From: Diacronema lutheri
Lineage: Eukaryota; Haptophyta; Pavlovophyceae; Pavlovales; Pavlovaceae
Direction of reading: 5' to 3'
Assembly (NCBI GenBank): GCA_019448385.1
Contig: JAGTXO010000001.1
Span: 372,001-436,000 of the forward strand
DNA length: 64,000 nt
Below, piece by piece: positions 9,601 through 17,711 of this stretch. Under the pieces are notes generated by a model. It saw nothing but the letters and a program-made list of their open reading frames with translations, had not been told where the DNA came from and made no database searches. Numbering within the stretch: position 1 is the stretch's first letter; every line of letters begins with the position of its first letter. A program made the translations under genes and the position numbers.

Positions 9601-11022
9601 CTGCGCGCACGGCTCGGGCGCGGGCGCGGACGCCTCGTCGCTCGCTCGCGCGCAAGCGTCCGCGCCGCGCGCAGGCTCGTAGCGGCGGCGGCCGCCGCCG
9701 AGCATCGCGTGGGCGGCGGTGTGCAGCCGCGTCGTCGCCCACACCTGCGCCAACGCGCTGGCAGCCGCGATCGCGCCGTCGCGTGAAACGCCTCCAGCGA
9801 GCGCCCACTCGCACGCGGCGCGCGCGCTCAGCTTGGCAAGCACGGCGAGCCCGGCGGCGATTGGCGGGAGCGCGACGGCCGCGCAGCGGCCGGCCATGCA
9901 CGCGCTTGAGCACGCCAGCCCTGCGCGGCACAGCGCGAGCGCTGTAGCGCGCGCGCCGCGCGCAGGCTCGTGGCGGCGGCGGCGGCCGCCGCCGAGCATC
10001 GCGAGGGCGGCGGTGTGCAGCCGCGTCGCCGCCCACACCTGCGCCAACGCGCTGGCAGCCGCGATCGCGCCGTCGCGTAAAACGCCTCCAGCGAGCGCCC
10101 ACTCGCACGCGGCGCGCGCGCTCAGCTTGGCAAGCACGGCGAGCCCGGCGGCGATTGGCGGGAGCGCGACGGCCGCGCAGCGGCCGGCCATGCACGCGCT
10201 TGAGCACGCCAGCCCTGCGCGGCACAGCGCGAGCGCTGTAGCGCGCGCGCCGCGCGCAGGCTCGTGGCGGCGGCGGCGGCCGCCGCCGAGCATCGCGAGG
10301 GCGGCGGTGTGCAGCCGCGTCGTCGCCCACACCTGCGCCAACGCGCTGGCAGCCGCGATCGCGCCGTCGCGTAAAACGCCTCCAGCGAGCGCCCACTCGC
10401 ACGCGGCGCGCGCGCTCAGCTTGGCAAGCAAGGCGAGCTCGGCGGCGATGGGCGGGAGCGCGACGGTCGCGCAGCGGCCGGCCATGCACGCGGCTGAGCA
10501 CGCCAGCCCTGCGCAGCACAGCGCGAGCGCAGCGGCGCGCGCGCCGCGCGCCGCTCGCGCGCGCAGCGGCACGCGCGCGCTCGTGCAGAGCCGGCGGCGG
10601 CAGAGCCGCCTCGCCCGCCGCCGCGCTGCGAGCGCCTCCTGCCGGCGCTCCCGCCGGCTGCGTCGGCGCTCGTGCACGATCGACGCGAACGGCGACGGCG
10701 GCGGCCGCGACGCCTGCGCCGTGCGGCGCGCGCCGCCGTCGGGCGGCGCGTACGTGCGGCCGTCCTTGGCGTCGGCGAGCAGAGCGGAGGATGCGGAGCG
10801 CGCCACGATGCCGCCGACGTTGCGCAGGCTCGGAACGACGGTGCCGCCGGCGAGCATGTCGGCGGGCCGCAGCGCGACGACTGAGACGGCGTCGGCGAGA
10901 GGCGAGGCCGAAGACGAAGACGCGGAGAGGGCGAGCGGCGCGGTCTCCAGCAGCCCTGTGCCGCGCGCCGCGCCAAAGCAGGCGGCGATGGCGAGCGTGA
11001 TGGGCACGAGCCGCGCCGTCAT
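6634..11022 (-). CDS. Fanzor (eukaryotic TnpB-like) RNA-guided nuclease, copy A, in a long open frame
   Basis: The frame runs 1,462 residues from the ATG at 11022. The C-terminal part is a Fanzor/TnpB nuclease: RuvC-I with D1207 in VVFDPGKNKLFF, a glutamate E1387 in FIDESYTSQDCSKC, a zinc ribbon (C1394, C1397, C1435, C1438) and RuvC-III D1445 in FDRDFNAARNIYKKAL. The glutamate next to the TSxxC motif is the relocated position reported for many Fanzors. Upstream are an RGG-like tract (about 8.69-8.85 kb), an alanine-rich linker and three hydrophobic 98-residue repeats. The start MTARLVPITLAIAACFGAARG looks like a signal peptide. The nuclease may be a shorter protein from an internal start; GC-rich DNA leaves long open frames by chance, so the fusion is unproven. 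Key residues are intact, so it may be active. Confidence 0.85.
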   Translation of the reverse strand: MTARLVPITLAIAACFGAARGTGLLETAPLALSASSSSASPLADAVSVVALRPADMLAGGTVVPSLRNVGGIVARSASSALLADAKDGRTYAPPDGGARRTAQASRPPPSPFASIVHERRRSRRERRQEALAARRRARRLCRRRLCTSARVPLRARAARGARAAALALCCAGLACSAACMAGRCATVALPPIAAELALLAKLSARAACEWALAGGVLRDGAIAAASALAQVWATTRLHTAALAMLGGGRRRRHEPARGARATALALCRAGLACSSACMAGRCAAVALPPIAAGLAVLAKLSARAACEWALAGGVLRDGAIAAASALAQVWAATRLHTAALAMLGGGRRRRHEPARGARATALALCRAGLACSSACMAGRCAAVALPPIAAGLAVLAKLSARAACEWALAGGVSRDGAIAAASALAQVWATTRLHTAAHAMLGGGRRRYEPARGADACARASDEASAPAPEPCAQYGACEPRHAAGGRGSRCDSRSRVPPREQPPRVWPPFLLSEPRCDFRRYLYQGGIERLEHYVGAHRIDMVMAHLAEQDKLYAKNCDEMGQPRMRTAVQLAAAAAARASDAARSAAAALPAPAAPLPAAAPPAAEPAPHAEAEVCGECEPGAPRACADGGEAEARAGAARADRSPLPPAAAADARATAGARAPRMPSRRACGARCAHGCAATGGDERASRAATGATSCADASSDTSSSGESLYAGSDSDSDSGDGGGGRGGGRGGGRGGGRGGGRGGGRGGRGGRGGRGGRGGRGGRGGRGAGAGGGGGGRGDGGPPRKRRRHVRATQRTNALDDADRAQSIKLQLKTIVRPAYLQRLQDFAVKFDPIAALAIEVGVDFAERALRSGEELPAVWTESYWRAVIWAVTRRANAAGAPPQHGQLGADLADFAGAHHAVLAAGGPIEVAYMKPPLGFLAAQLTTNYVNHVRTSGLYGALEALVKVHLARATRAEQVAAAGLAAPPAGNGALSAQTMRHARRRCTRLIWRGQIDDASLPAALRDDDDLLREVLPAWELFDADYDGDHNMGWYLNRPPGESNNVGDGYRAMLRVLDAARQANGDKPIGPKRLPGKKSLIVGHFLRIDAEFLQDWLRCTEDFERAFGRGCRAGRPITAGNNRTRIFNVVFKMDVSRALRRANRAGGHVSSIQTDGKAASVLRTCDAPLASRLGGRDELGRTDYLDRETLRRYTPEQIVVFDPGKNKLFFAWACALFGATRPRTLSWSAARHRRLAGERRATERMLRRKKMTVVRGDPQRRSIAQLEEALAGRDGHGAPLLNEDERREARELLRGAYGHVWFRTHRMHAYSNHQRAHSRMVDAFAATYGGPGEVVIAVGDWSLQLHYPKFGKWHERGKMPSQTMGIVDAFRARGYTIGFIDESYTSQDCSKCDGKSCCDFFTKTRRQVRVRKHDPSSPMTNRVVKTLVRCAWCRTIFDRDFNAARNIYKKALELRGP
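8697..8850. repeat. 12-bp minisatellite coding a Gly/Arg tract
   Basis: Repeats of CGTCCGCCG and then CGCCCGCCGCCG encode GGRGG-type repeats on the minus strand inside the Fanzor A frame, just before the conserved nuclease region. Confidence 0.8.
9671..10549 (-). repeat. Three near-identical tandem repeats of about 294 bp (98 aa)
   Basis: Units at about 9671-9961, 9962-10255 and 10256-10549 are nearly identical at DNA level and stay in frame. Each encodes an alanine/leucine-rich hydrophobic module that includes ACMAGRC, AVLAKLSARAACEWALAGG and ALAQVWATTRLHTAALAML. The near-identity points to recent tandem duplication. I do not recognise the module; the hydrophobic stretches could be membrane segments. 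Confidence 0.85.
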
Positions 11023-11268
11023 GGTCGAGCGCCGCCGAACTGGGTGGATGGCGGCGGCGGCGGGTCGAACACACAGCGCGCCGCAAGTCCGGACGGTTTG
11101 AGTGTGCGTCCGGCGAATGTACGAGGCCGGTTCGAGTGTGCGTCGAGTCGGAACAGTGGAGCGTGCCGCTGCCCCGCTTGCCGAAAGCGCGTCCGCGCGG
11201 TGATACTCACGATGCGGTCGACCGCGCACGCGCGCCGAGCGCCCGGGCATGGTCTCTGTGCTGCCTAC

Positions 11269-11320
11269 CGACTCGGGCGTGGACGCACACTCGTACGAGT
11301 GTGCGGCCGCGCCCGAGTCG
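11269..11320. other. 52-nt hairpin upstream of Fanzor A
   Basis: Bases 11269-11294 pair with 11295-11320, 24 of 26 positions matching, with a loopless CGTACG centre. Together with the repeats at 11331-11427 it marks a structured non-coding stretch 5' of the Fanzor frame and may be near that element's other end. Confidence 0.7.
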
Positions 11321-11330
11321 TACGTTAGCC

Positions 11331-11427
11331 GGACGGGGCAATGTCCGGGCCCAGACGCAGGCCGAACATTGCGTCTGGGCCCAGGAGTTTGGACGGGGCA
11401 ATGTCCGGGCCCAGACGCAGGCCGAAC
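11331..11427. repeat. 37-bp direct repeat pair with a hairpin between
   Basis: The 37-bp sequences at 11331-11367 and 11391-11427 are identical and 60 bp apart. Between and overlapping them, 11347-11359 and 11370-11382 form a perfect 13-bp stem. Confidence 0.8.
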
Positions 11428-11429
11428 TC

Positions 11430-12001
11430 GTGGGCACCGGTGTATGTGCTTTGCGATGCGCCCATTGGTGTGCCCGCCGGTGAAGAGCGAGACGCCCAGC
11501 TTGATGAGCTTCATCTCACCCGTCCGAGGGTCGACCCACGGACGATGCCGTTTCCGATGTTCGCCGTGGCAAAGGCATAGAGCTGGACGTGCATGGCCTG
11601 GATGGTCGCCGTGCCGAGCTGGCAATGCTTCGGGCTGAGGCCGCACGCGACGCTGTGCAAGCTCGGGCCCTCGGCGGGACTACACGGGACGTGGCCGGAT
11701 CGGCCAGCGCCATCCCGACCCCACCACCGTCCTCCCTGCTCGTCGGTGTGTAGACGTTGAGGAGGCGGCACGCCCTGAAGCGTGTTACGGTGTCGCAGCG
11801 CGTACGCCCGCACTTCACGCCCCGCGTCGTCTTGGCCTCCGGCGCCGGCGGCCGCCATCCTCGTGGCCTTTCCCGCCCAGAAACAACAGCTCCTGAACGC
11901 AGGCGCAGATTGACGGCGAGAAAGCAGACGAGGAACGCGCACCTCAACGCCGAGGGTCGCAAGCGGATCCACATGGTGCGCGCGCACATCGGCAAGCTCA
12001 T
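11430..12001 (-). other. Unresolved minus-strand coding-like stretch
   Basis: Short segments read like protein, such as GEMKLIKLGVSLFTGGHTNG near 11.5 kb and AMHVQLYAFATANIGNGIV near 11.6 kb, but they lie in different frames. A plus-strand frame (about 11757-12335) overlaps them. I cannot choose a strand or exon model and recognise no family. It may be a gene fragment brought in with, or cut by, the Fanzor A element. Confidence 0.2.
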
Positions 12002-12013
12002 GCTCTCGTCAAA

Positions 12014-13936
12014 TTACGGCAGGCAGCTGGACGGCATGAGAAGTCGGTACGGTTGCCGCCGGCTGACGTGGCAACGTGCTGGAACGCGAACTTTGACCCG
12101 CTCGCGCGCGTGTGCTCGACCCTCTTTGCGCCCCGGTGCGTCACAGGCGTGGCAGCGTCGCTGGCACGCCACCATCCTGCCACTCGCACGGCGAGTGGGT
12201 TGGGGTAGGTCCTCGCCAGGCGCAACGGACAAGAGCAGCTTTCGCGACGCCGTAGCCGGGCGTCGTCCGCTGAACCGCATCGCAGGGCTCGGCGTTGACG
12301 CCTTCGGCATCACGCGAGGGCTTGCTATCGGCTGACTCGCCACGCGAAGGCTTGCTATCGCCGAGCGCGATGGCGAGCCCTCGCGCGCGCCCCGCCGGCG
12401 CGGCGGCCCACGATGCGCGCGGTCGCATCGCGTGTGCTGCAACTTCCGCGTCGAGTGCGTCGATGTGCGCCTCCACGGCCGCCGATTCCGATTTGAGCGC
12501 CCGGCACCGACCACGCGCCGGCCGCTTACGTCGTCATAGCAGGCGAGCGCCCGGCCTTTACGAATTCCGCGGACCACCCCCCCCTTCCAGCCCCCCCCCC
12601 CACCCCCCCCCCCCCCCCCCCCCCCCTCTTCCTTGCGCGCGCGCTTCTCCGGTCGAGACGCACCGAGCTCCTCATCGCTCGGCCGCGCGCTGCCAAGCGC
12701 CGCGACAACACCGTTCTTGATCTGGTCGAGCGACCTGCTGTTTTGGAGCACGCACCGCGTGGTCGCGAGCTTGCGCGTGTTTGCCTCATTGAGCCCCCGC
12801 ACATGCACAGCTCCGCCCTCTTTCGCACGCTGCAGCATCTCGTCGGTTCGTGCGCTGACGGTGGGAGCGCGGGCTGCTGCAGCTGGCACCGCAGCGGTAG
12901 GCAGCGCGGAGACGCCGTGCATGGCTCCTGGAAAGAGCCGGGGCGCGGAAGCGTAGTAGGGCGGCTGCGCAAAGGCACATGCGTGTGCGCAGCCTGCACT
13001 CGTTTCGCGACGGGAGGGGATTGGGGCGGCGCGGTCAGGGCAAGGCCCCCTCGCGCTCGAGGCGCAAAAGGCGCGCGTGAAGTGGAGAAGCGACGGCGTT
13101 CGAGCGTACCTGCTGTGGGAGGACGCACAGAGCGCGCGAGGACAGGGGACAGGCGTCAGGTGCTGGCGCTGAAACTCGAGCGCGAGTAGCGACGCGGGCC
13201 CGGCCGCGGCCGGCGCGCCCTCCTCTGATTCTGCACACGGCAAACGCGGGAGCACAAGGCGAGGGGGCGCGCTGGTGAGCAGCGTGTGGCAGGAGTGCTC
13301 GCAGCGGCGTGTGCCCGCACCTGCCCGCGCCGCTTCGCGTGATGACCTGCCCGTCACGGCCGCGTCGATGGACGCAGCAGCATGCTGCTCCGAGGCCGCG
13401 CGCGAGATGCTGCGGAAGGCACCGGCCGACGGGATGCTGATTTCCGGCGGCACGCCAGCGCCAGCGGGCTGTGAGTCACGCTGCAACAACGCGGAGGTGT
13501 AGTGCGCCTGCGCCGCCTTGAACACGGCGCCCTCGTTCGTCGATCCACAGGTGTAGATTGCGGTCGCCAGGCATTCCACCGCAAGCGCGCGCTCCGCTCG
13601 CGACGGATATCGCGGCTCGACAGCGTTGGTACTGGATTGGAAGAGGTGGCCCTGCGCGGCTTTTGCGTGCAGGCTCTGCTTGCCGGCGCGCGGCTGCTGC
13701 GAGGGCGGCGGCGACTGCTGCGAGAACGGGCTCTGCTGCTGCGAGGGCGGCTGCGGCGATTCGGATGAGAGCGGCGATGCCTGCAACGCCGCAAGCCTCA
13801 TGTGCGCCCGCGCCTCCACGAGCTCGTCAAACTCGCGCCGCGCCGCACGATTGTCCGGCTCGTACTTCCAGCCCATCGGCTCGTAGTGGGCGTGGTCCGC
13901 GCCAATGCCACCCGCAGGATCGGCAAAAGACGCCAC
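12014..13936 (-). CDS. Hypothetical multi-exon protein, exons uncertain
   Basis: Several stretches look coding on the minus strand. From 13.93 kb: HYEPMGWKYEPDNRAARREF, a Gln/Ser/Pro-rich part, and ALAVECLATAIYTCGSTNEG. Near 12.75 kb: EGGAVHVRGLNEANTRKLAT and SLDQIKNGVVAALGSARPSD. Near 12.45 kb, in another frame: EAHIDALDAEVAAHAMRPR. Introns probably separate them, one containing the C run at 12603-12626 (a G run on this strand). The first in-frame ATG is in EPMGW. The frame is contiguous with the ORF to its right except for one TAA at 13937-13939, so the two may once have been one gene. I do not recognise the family. Confidence 0.4.
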   Translation of the reverse strand: MASFADPAGGIGADHAHYEPMGWKYEPDNRAARREFDELVEARAHMRLAALQASPLSSESPQPPSQQQSPFSQQSPPPSQQPRAGKQSLHAKAAQGHLFQSSTNAVEPRYPSRAERALAVECLATAIYTCGSTNEGAVFKAAQAHYTSALLQRDSQPAGAGVPPEISIPSAGAFRSISRAASEQHAAASIDAAVTGRSSREAARAGAGTRRCEHSCHTLLTSAPPRLVLPRLPCAESEEGAPAAAGPASLLALEFQRQHLTPVPCPRALCASSHSRYARTPSLLHFTRAFCASSARGPCPDRAAPIPSRRETSAGCAHACAFAQPPYYASAPRLFPGAMHGVSALPTAAVPAAAARAPTVSARTDEMLQRAKEGGAVHVRGLNEANTRKLATTRCVLQNSRSLDQIKNGVVAALGSARPSDEELGASRPEKRARKEEGGGGGGGGGGGGWKGGVVRGIRKGRALACYDDVSGRRVVGAGRSNRNRRPWRRTSTHSTRKLQHTRCDRAHRGPPRRRGAREGSPSRSAIASLRVASQPIASPRVMPKASTPSPAMRFSGRRPATASRKLLLSVAPGEDLPQPTRRASGRMVACQRRCHACDAPGRKEGRAHARERVKVRVPARCHVSRRQPYRLLMPSSCLP

Positions 13937-14564
13937 TTAAAGCTCATTGAAGGCGTACGCGAGGCCGTCCATTGCCATGCCCGCAGGCGGCGGGAACGGG
14001 TCGTGCAAGCAGCCGCGCGAGACGCATGACCTCAAAGAGGCGAGCGACTCGAAGGTGTCGAGAACACGGCCAGACCCCTTTCCCTTGGGGGGGCGCACAG
14101 GCGACAAAGTGCGCTGCTCCTCCGTGAAGATCGTCCACTTGAGCTCGAGCGCGTCCAGCTGCGCCGCAGCCTCAGTCGGCATCCGGACCGCACCATTCCT
14201 TCTGTACTTGCAAAGGTTGGACAGCACAGACGCCTTCGCCGTTGCCACGTCGCTGCGCGCCTGCAGAGCCACGTGCTGCGCGACGGCATCGACGTCCGGC
14301 ATCTGCGCTTCGAATAGCGCGGCGGCGAGGTCCCGCTTGAAGGCGGTCGCGTACTCTTGGTTGGCGACGTGGAGCGTGTCACCGGTGCGCTTGCAAGCGT
14401 GGAAGGGGTGGAGCAAAGGGCGCCGCGTGACGTTGTCGAAGAGGTCGACCAGGACGTGCTGGCTCAGCTGCGCCTGCGTGCACCTAAGGCAGCACAAGTC
14501 TGGGTACCACACCGTGACGCCCGCCAACGTCCCGTGTAGTTCTGTCGGCCAGCCGGAAATCAGT
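13937..14564 (-). pseudogene. Gene fragment truncated by repeat A
   Basis: A minus-strand frame encodes a non-repetitive, coding-like sequence: TVWYPDLCCLRCTQAQLSQ, LLHPFHACKRTGDTLHVANQ, LALFEAQMPDVDAVAQHVAL-like helices and AMDGLAYAFNEL before a TAA at 13937. Its 5' end is replaced at 14564/14565 by sequence belonging to repeat A, so the original start is gone. The frame continues past the TAA into the hypothetical gene on the left. A decayed host or transposon gene is likely. I do not recognise the family, though the CxxC-containing WYPDLCCLRC could bind metal. Confidence 0.4.
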
Positions 14565-15483
14565 ATCGTCTGTCTGCCGGTCCGACGCGCTCTGCTCTGA
14601 ACGAACGGACGGCACGCCCGACGAGATCTCGTCGCGTGCACGCTCGCACAACATGTACCCCCAGAACGTCTCCGAGCTGCTGCCCGACGAGATCTTCGGC
14701 GACGAGCTGCTCGTCGACCGGCACTACCGCGTGCGCATCCTGCGGCGTGTCGCCCGCCGCCGCGATGCGGCCGAGGCCAACGTTTGGCTCGACGGCGGGC
14801 CCGCCGACTCGGTCGTCGGCGCGTGCATGTGCGGCCGAATCTACGCGCTCAAGTGCATGGGCCGGCTCGTCCGCGGCGCCCGGATCCTCGCGCTGCTGCG
14901 CAAGAATGTCGCGCTCGCCACGTGCCGCGCGCACCTCATGGGCCACATGCTCCAGCGCATCGTCGGCGACAGCGGCGTCGCGCGGCTGCTGCAGCTGGTT
15001 GCAGCTCGTTCGCATGGATCACGACACGCTCAACGCCGAGCACCAGGCCTTGGAAGCACAGCATGACACCGGCCAAATCATGCGACGGCATGTGCGCGCG
15101 CGCCGACGCGCTCCTCAAGGACCTCGCACGGGCGCACGAGCACGCTCACAAGCTCGATGGCTATCTGGTGTGGTGCAGCGAGCGCCTCGGTGAGAGTGAC
15201 TCTTTCAACGGAGCGCTCGAGAACCTGAACACGCGGTGCAGCATGAGATGTGCTGGCTCCACGCCGAGATGTCGTCGCTCGTTGCGAGTTCGCCCGAGGT
15301 TTACGCGAACGACAGCGAGGTCACCGACTACAAGGACCACGGCGTGTGCGTCGAGTTCGATGTCTTCAACCGCGACGGGGTCGAGGGCGCGCCCGTGCCC
15401 GCGACCGCCCACGAAGGCAGAGCCGGGCATCGAGTCCGAGTGCATCGCGCCCGCACAGGCAGAGCCGGGCAGCGAGTCTGAAG

Positions 15484-15516
<33 letters not shown>

Positions 15517-16423
15517 GGCAGAGCCGCGCACCGAGCCCAAGTGAGCCAACGTGCCGCCGAACTCGCCCAAGCTCTCGTCGGTCGACGGCCAGGCCACCGA
15601 GTACAAGACCTCCTACGCGAACTCACGTGCTCGCCACCTGCAACGCCTCGAGTTCACGCACGCGTTCGAGTCTGTGCAGGCCGAGGTCGCTTAGTCAAAG
15701 CGCGCCAAGGTCTTGGCCACCGGCGCATCGAGGCGCTGGCTGCGCAACACGGCCGTGCGCAACACCCGCAGCTCGGCCAACGGCAAGTAGCGCGCCGGCG
15801 CAGCGCACGGTATGCCGCGGCTAGCTCAGTCGCGAAGAGTGTCCGACTGGCCGCGCCCTCCACGGGGTGCACGCGCACTCGGCGCGGTCCGATCAGTCAG
15901 AGGGCCTCAGCTTGCGCGATGCCAGTTGCGATCCCCCCCGGAATCCGCCATTCTATTCTGCAGGCGGCGGCTCGGGGGTGGCGGTCGTCGCCGACGATCT
16001 TCGGGCCTCGGCGTGCGCGTGCGCGTCGGCCGGTGGTGTGGTTGACGGCGGCCACCGGTGCGGCGGCGCGCGGGCGGCGGCGCGCGGTGGCTAGGCGCGT
16101 GTGGGCCTTTGGGCCTGCTTCGCCTGGCGCCTCGCTGCGCACTTCCTGACCCCGCACTTCCTGACCCGTCGGAAGCGTCGTTAGTGTAGCGCCGTTAGTA
16201 TATTCTACTGGGCGTCAATCACCCAAGCCCTTCCGGTCGCCCGCATTCCGGGGTCGGACCCTCCGTCGGCCCGGCTCGGGCCCTCCGTCCGCCGCGCCCG
16301 CTCGACCCCGAATTCTACTCAAAATCGGCCGGTCAGGAGGGGGGTCTCGGTCCTAGGCTCGTCCTAAGCCTCGCTCCGACCCCTCGAGCGCTCATTGGCT
16401 GGCTTTTAACCCTTGATTGTACG
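14565..16423 (+). mobile_element. Interspersed repeat family, copy A
   Basis: Shares its whole length, apart from a 241-bp insertion, with an inverted copy at 26436-28049. The copies look about 95% or more identical by eye. It carries gene-like pieces: MYPQNVSELLPDEIFGDELL, VWLDGGPADSVVGACMCGRI and ALKCMGRLVRGARILALLRK in one frame, then coiled-coil-like DHDTLNAEHQALEAQHDTG and SCDGMCARADALLKDLARAH in others, and MCWLHAEMSSLVASSPEVYA. The frame changes are shared by both copies, so they are either introns or pre-date the duplication. I find no clear terminal repeats or target duplications and no recognised transposase. It interrupts a gene on its left and supplies the last codons of the stomatin gene on its right. 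Confidence 0.75.
15960..16200 (+). mobile_element. 5'-truncated R3 repeat with 6-bp target duplication
   Basis: A 241-bp insertion inside repeat A, absent from copy B, where the site reads straight through. It is flanked by TATTCT at 15954-15959 and 16201-16206. It matches only the 3' half of the R3 copies at 58.1 and 59.0 kb, so it is truncated at the 5' end, which is typical of target-primed retrotransposition. The tail holds two copies of a GTTAGT-containing motif and no poly(A). Confidence 0.85.
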
Positions 16424-17623
16424 AAAAACCAGCTCGTCGCGCGTATCGGCGACGCACTCACCCTGCAGCGCGGCCGTCAGCGCGGCTGCCGCACCCGCGG
16501 CACCAACCGCCGCTTGCGCGGCGGCGCCGCGCGCGAGCTCACCGCCAGCCCGCCCGCCGCCCGCCATGCCTGTGGGGAGGAAGATGACCTTTGACGAGGC
16601 GCTCCGGCCGATATCGCAGTGCGCGCGCAGCTGGGCGCGCGAGAGCAGCAGCGCCGCGGCCCTGTCGCCAAAGTCGGCCGCGTCGACCGGCGCGCCGGTG
16701 TGCGGCTGCGCGGCCGCGCGCAGTCCGGCCGCCACCTCCTCCACCGCCGCGCGCACGCCCGCCGCCTCGCGAATCTGCGCCTCGCGGTCGGCATCGGCGC
16801 GCAGGAGGGTCGCTTCGCGCCTCGCCTGCGCGCCGAGCACCGCCGCCGTACGCTCGCCCTCCGCGCGGTTGATCGTCGCCGCCCTCTCCCCCTCGGAGTG
16901 CAGCACCTGCGCGCGCCGCTTGCGCTCGGCGGCCATCTGCAGCTCCATCGCCGAAACGATCTCGAGGGAGGGAGCAATGTCCTTCACCTCAATGCGCGTC
17001 ACCTGCAGGCCCCAGCCGCGAGCGACGTCGCTCAGCCCTGCGAGGAGCAGCTGGCTGAGCTCCTGCCGCGCGGCAAATGTCTCGTCGAGCGTCAGCTTGC
17101 CAATCTCGGCGCGCAGCTGCGTCAGCACAACGTTGGCGAGCGATGCCTCATAGTCGGTCACGGCGTACCGCGCGAGGGCCGGGTCGAACACCCGGAAGAA
17201 AACGACCGCGTCCGCGGTGAGTGGCGCGTTGTCGCGCGTGATGCACTGCTGCGGCGGCACGTCGAGGACCTGCTCGCGCAGCGTCGCCGAGAAGGACACG
17301 CGCTCGAAGAACGGCGCGATGAAATGCACGCCCGCGCCAAGCTTTCGGTCGAACCTGCCGAGCCGCTCGACGAGCACCTCGTCCTGATGCGACACGATGA
17401 GCACGCACGTCGCGGCCGCAACGCCCAGCACGGCAACGAGCGCGAGCGCCGCAAGGTCGCGCTCGAGCAAGGCGCCACCACGCGCGCGCGAGTGGAGTGC
17501 GGAGGCATCGCGCAAGAAGAGGCCGCGGCCGTTCACGCGCGAAGGGAGCGCCGGCGGCCCTCCGGCCGGGCTGACAGGGATGGCGACGAGGAAGACGGCG
17601 AGAAGCACGCGCACAACCGCCAT
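16406..17623 (-). CDS. Stomatin/SPFH-domain protein, SLP-2-like
   Basis: A 405-residue protein with an N-terminal signal or targeting segment (AVVRVLLAVFLVAIPVSPAG), a membrane segment at about 55-78 and an SPFH domain: LVERLGRFDRKLGAGVHFIA, DVPPQQCITRDNAPLTADAV, ELGKL-type EIGKLTLDETFAARQELSQL, then VKDIAPSLEIVSAMELQMAA and the EGERAATINRAEGERTAAVL coiled coil. The order matches stomatin-like protein 2, which organises mitochondrial or plastid inner-membrane lipid domains. The location here is inferred. The ATG at 17623 is the first in frame. The last five residues (RTIKG) and the stop lie inside repeat A, so the native C-terminus was probably replaced. It follows OSCP1 on the same strand with an 88-bp gap. 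Confidence 0.88.
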   Translation of the reverse strand: MAVVRVLLAVFLVAIPVSPAGGPPALPSRVNGRGLFLRDASALHSRARGGALLERDLAALALVAVLGVAAATCVLIVSHQDEVLVERLGRFDRKLGAGVHFIAPFFERVSFSATLREQVLDVPPQQCITRDNAPLTADAVVFFRVFDPALARYAVTDYEASLANVVLTQLRAEIGKLTLDETFAARQELSQLLLAGLSDVARGWGLQVTRIEVKDIAPSLEIVSAMELQMAAERKRRAQVLHSEGERAATINRAEGERTAAVLGAQARREATLLRADADREAQIREAAGVRAAVEEVAAGLRAAAQPHTGAPVDAADFGDRAAALLLSRAQLRAHCDIGRSASSKVIFLPTGMAGGGRAGGELARGAAAQAAVGAAGAAAALTAALQGECVADTRDELVFRTIKG

Positions 17624-17711
17624 CGTTGCCTGCACTGCTGATGAGAGATGAGAGTGGCAAAAAACATAAGTTCAGTGCAGCGCCTTTGACCAACTGCCAT
17701 CGCGCGCTCCG

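Noticed and set aside
9671-10549. Tandem repeats as a CRISPR-like array
   Set aside because: Units are 294 bp, contiguous without spacers and in frame; this is a coding duplication.
15815-15900. tRNA-like A box (TAGCTCAGTCG) with a weak B box inside repeat A
   Set aside because: Copy B lacks the intact A box, the B box match is poor and no cloverleaf forms, so I do not call a tRNA or tRNA-derived SINE.
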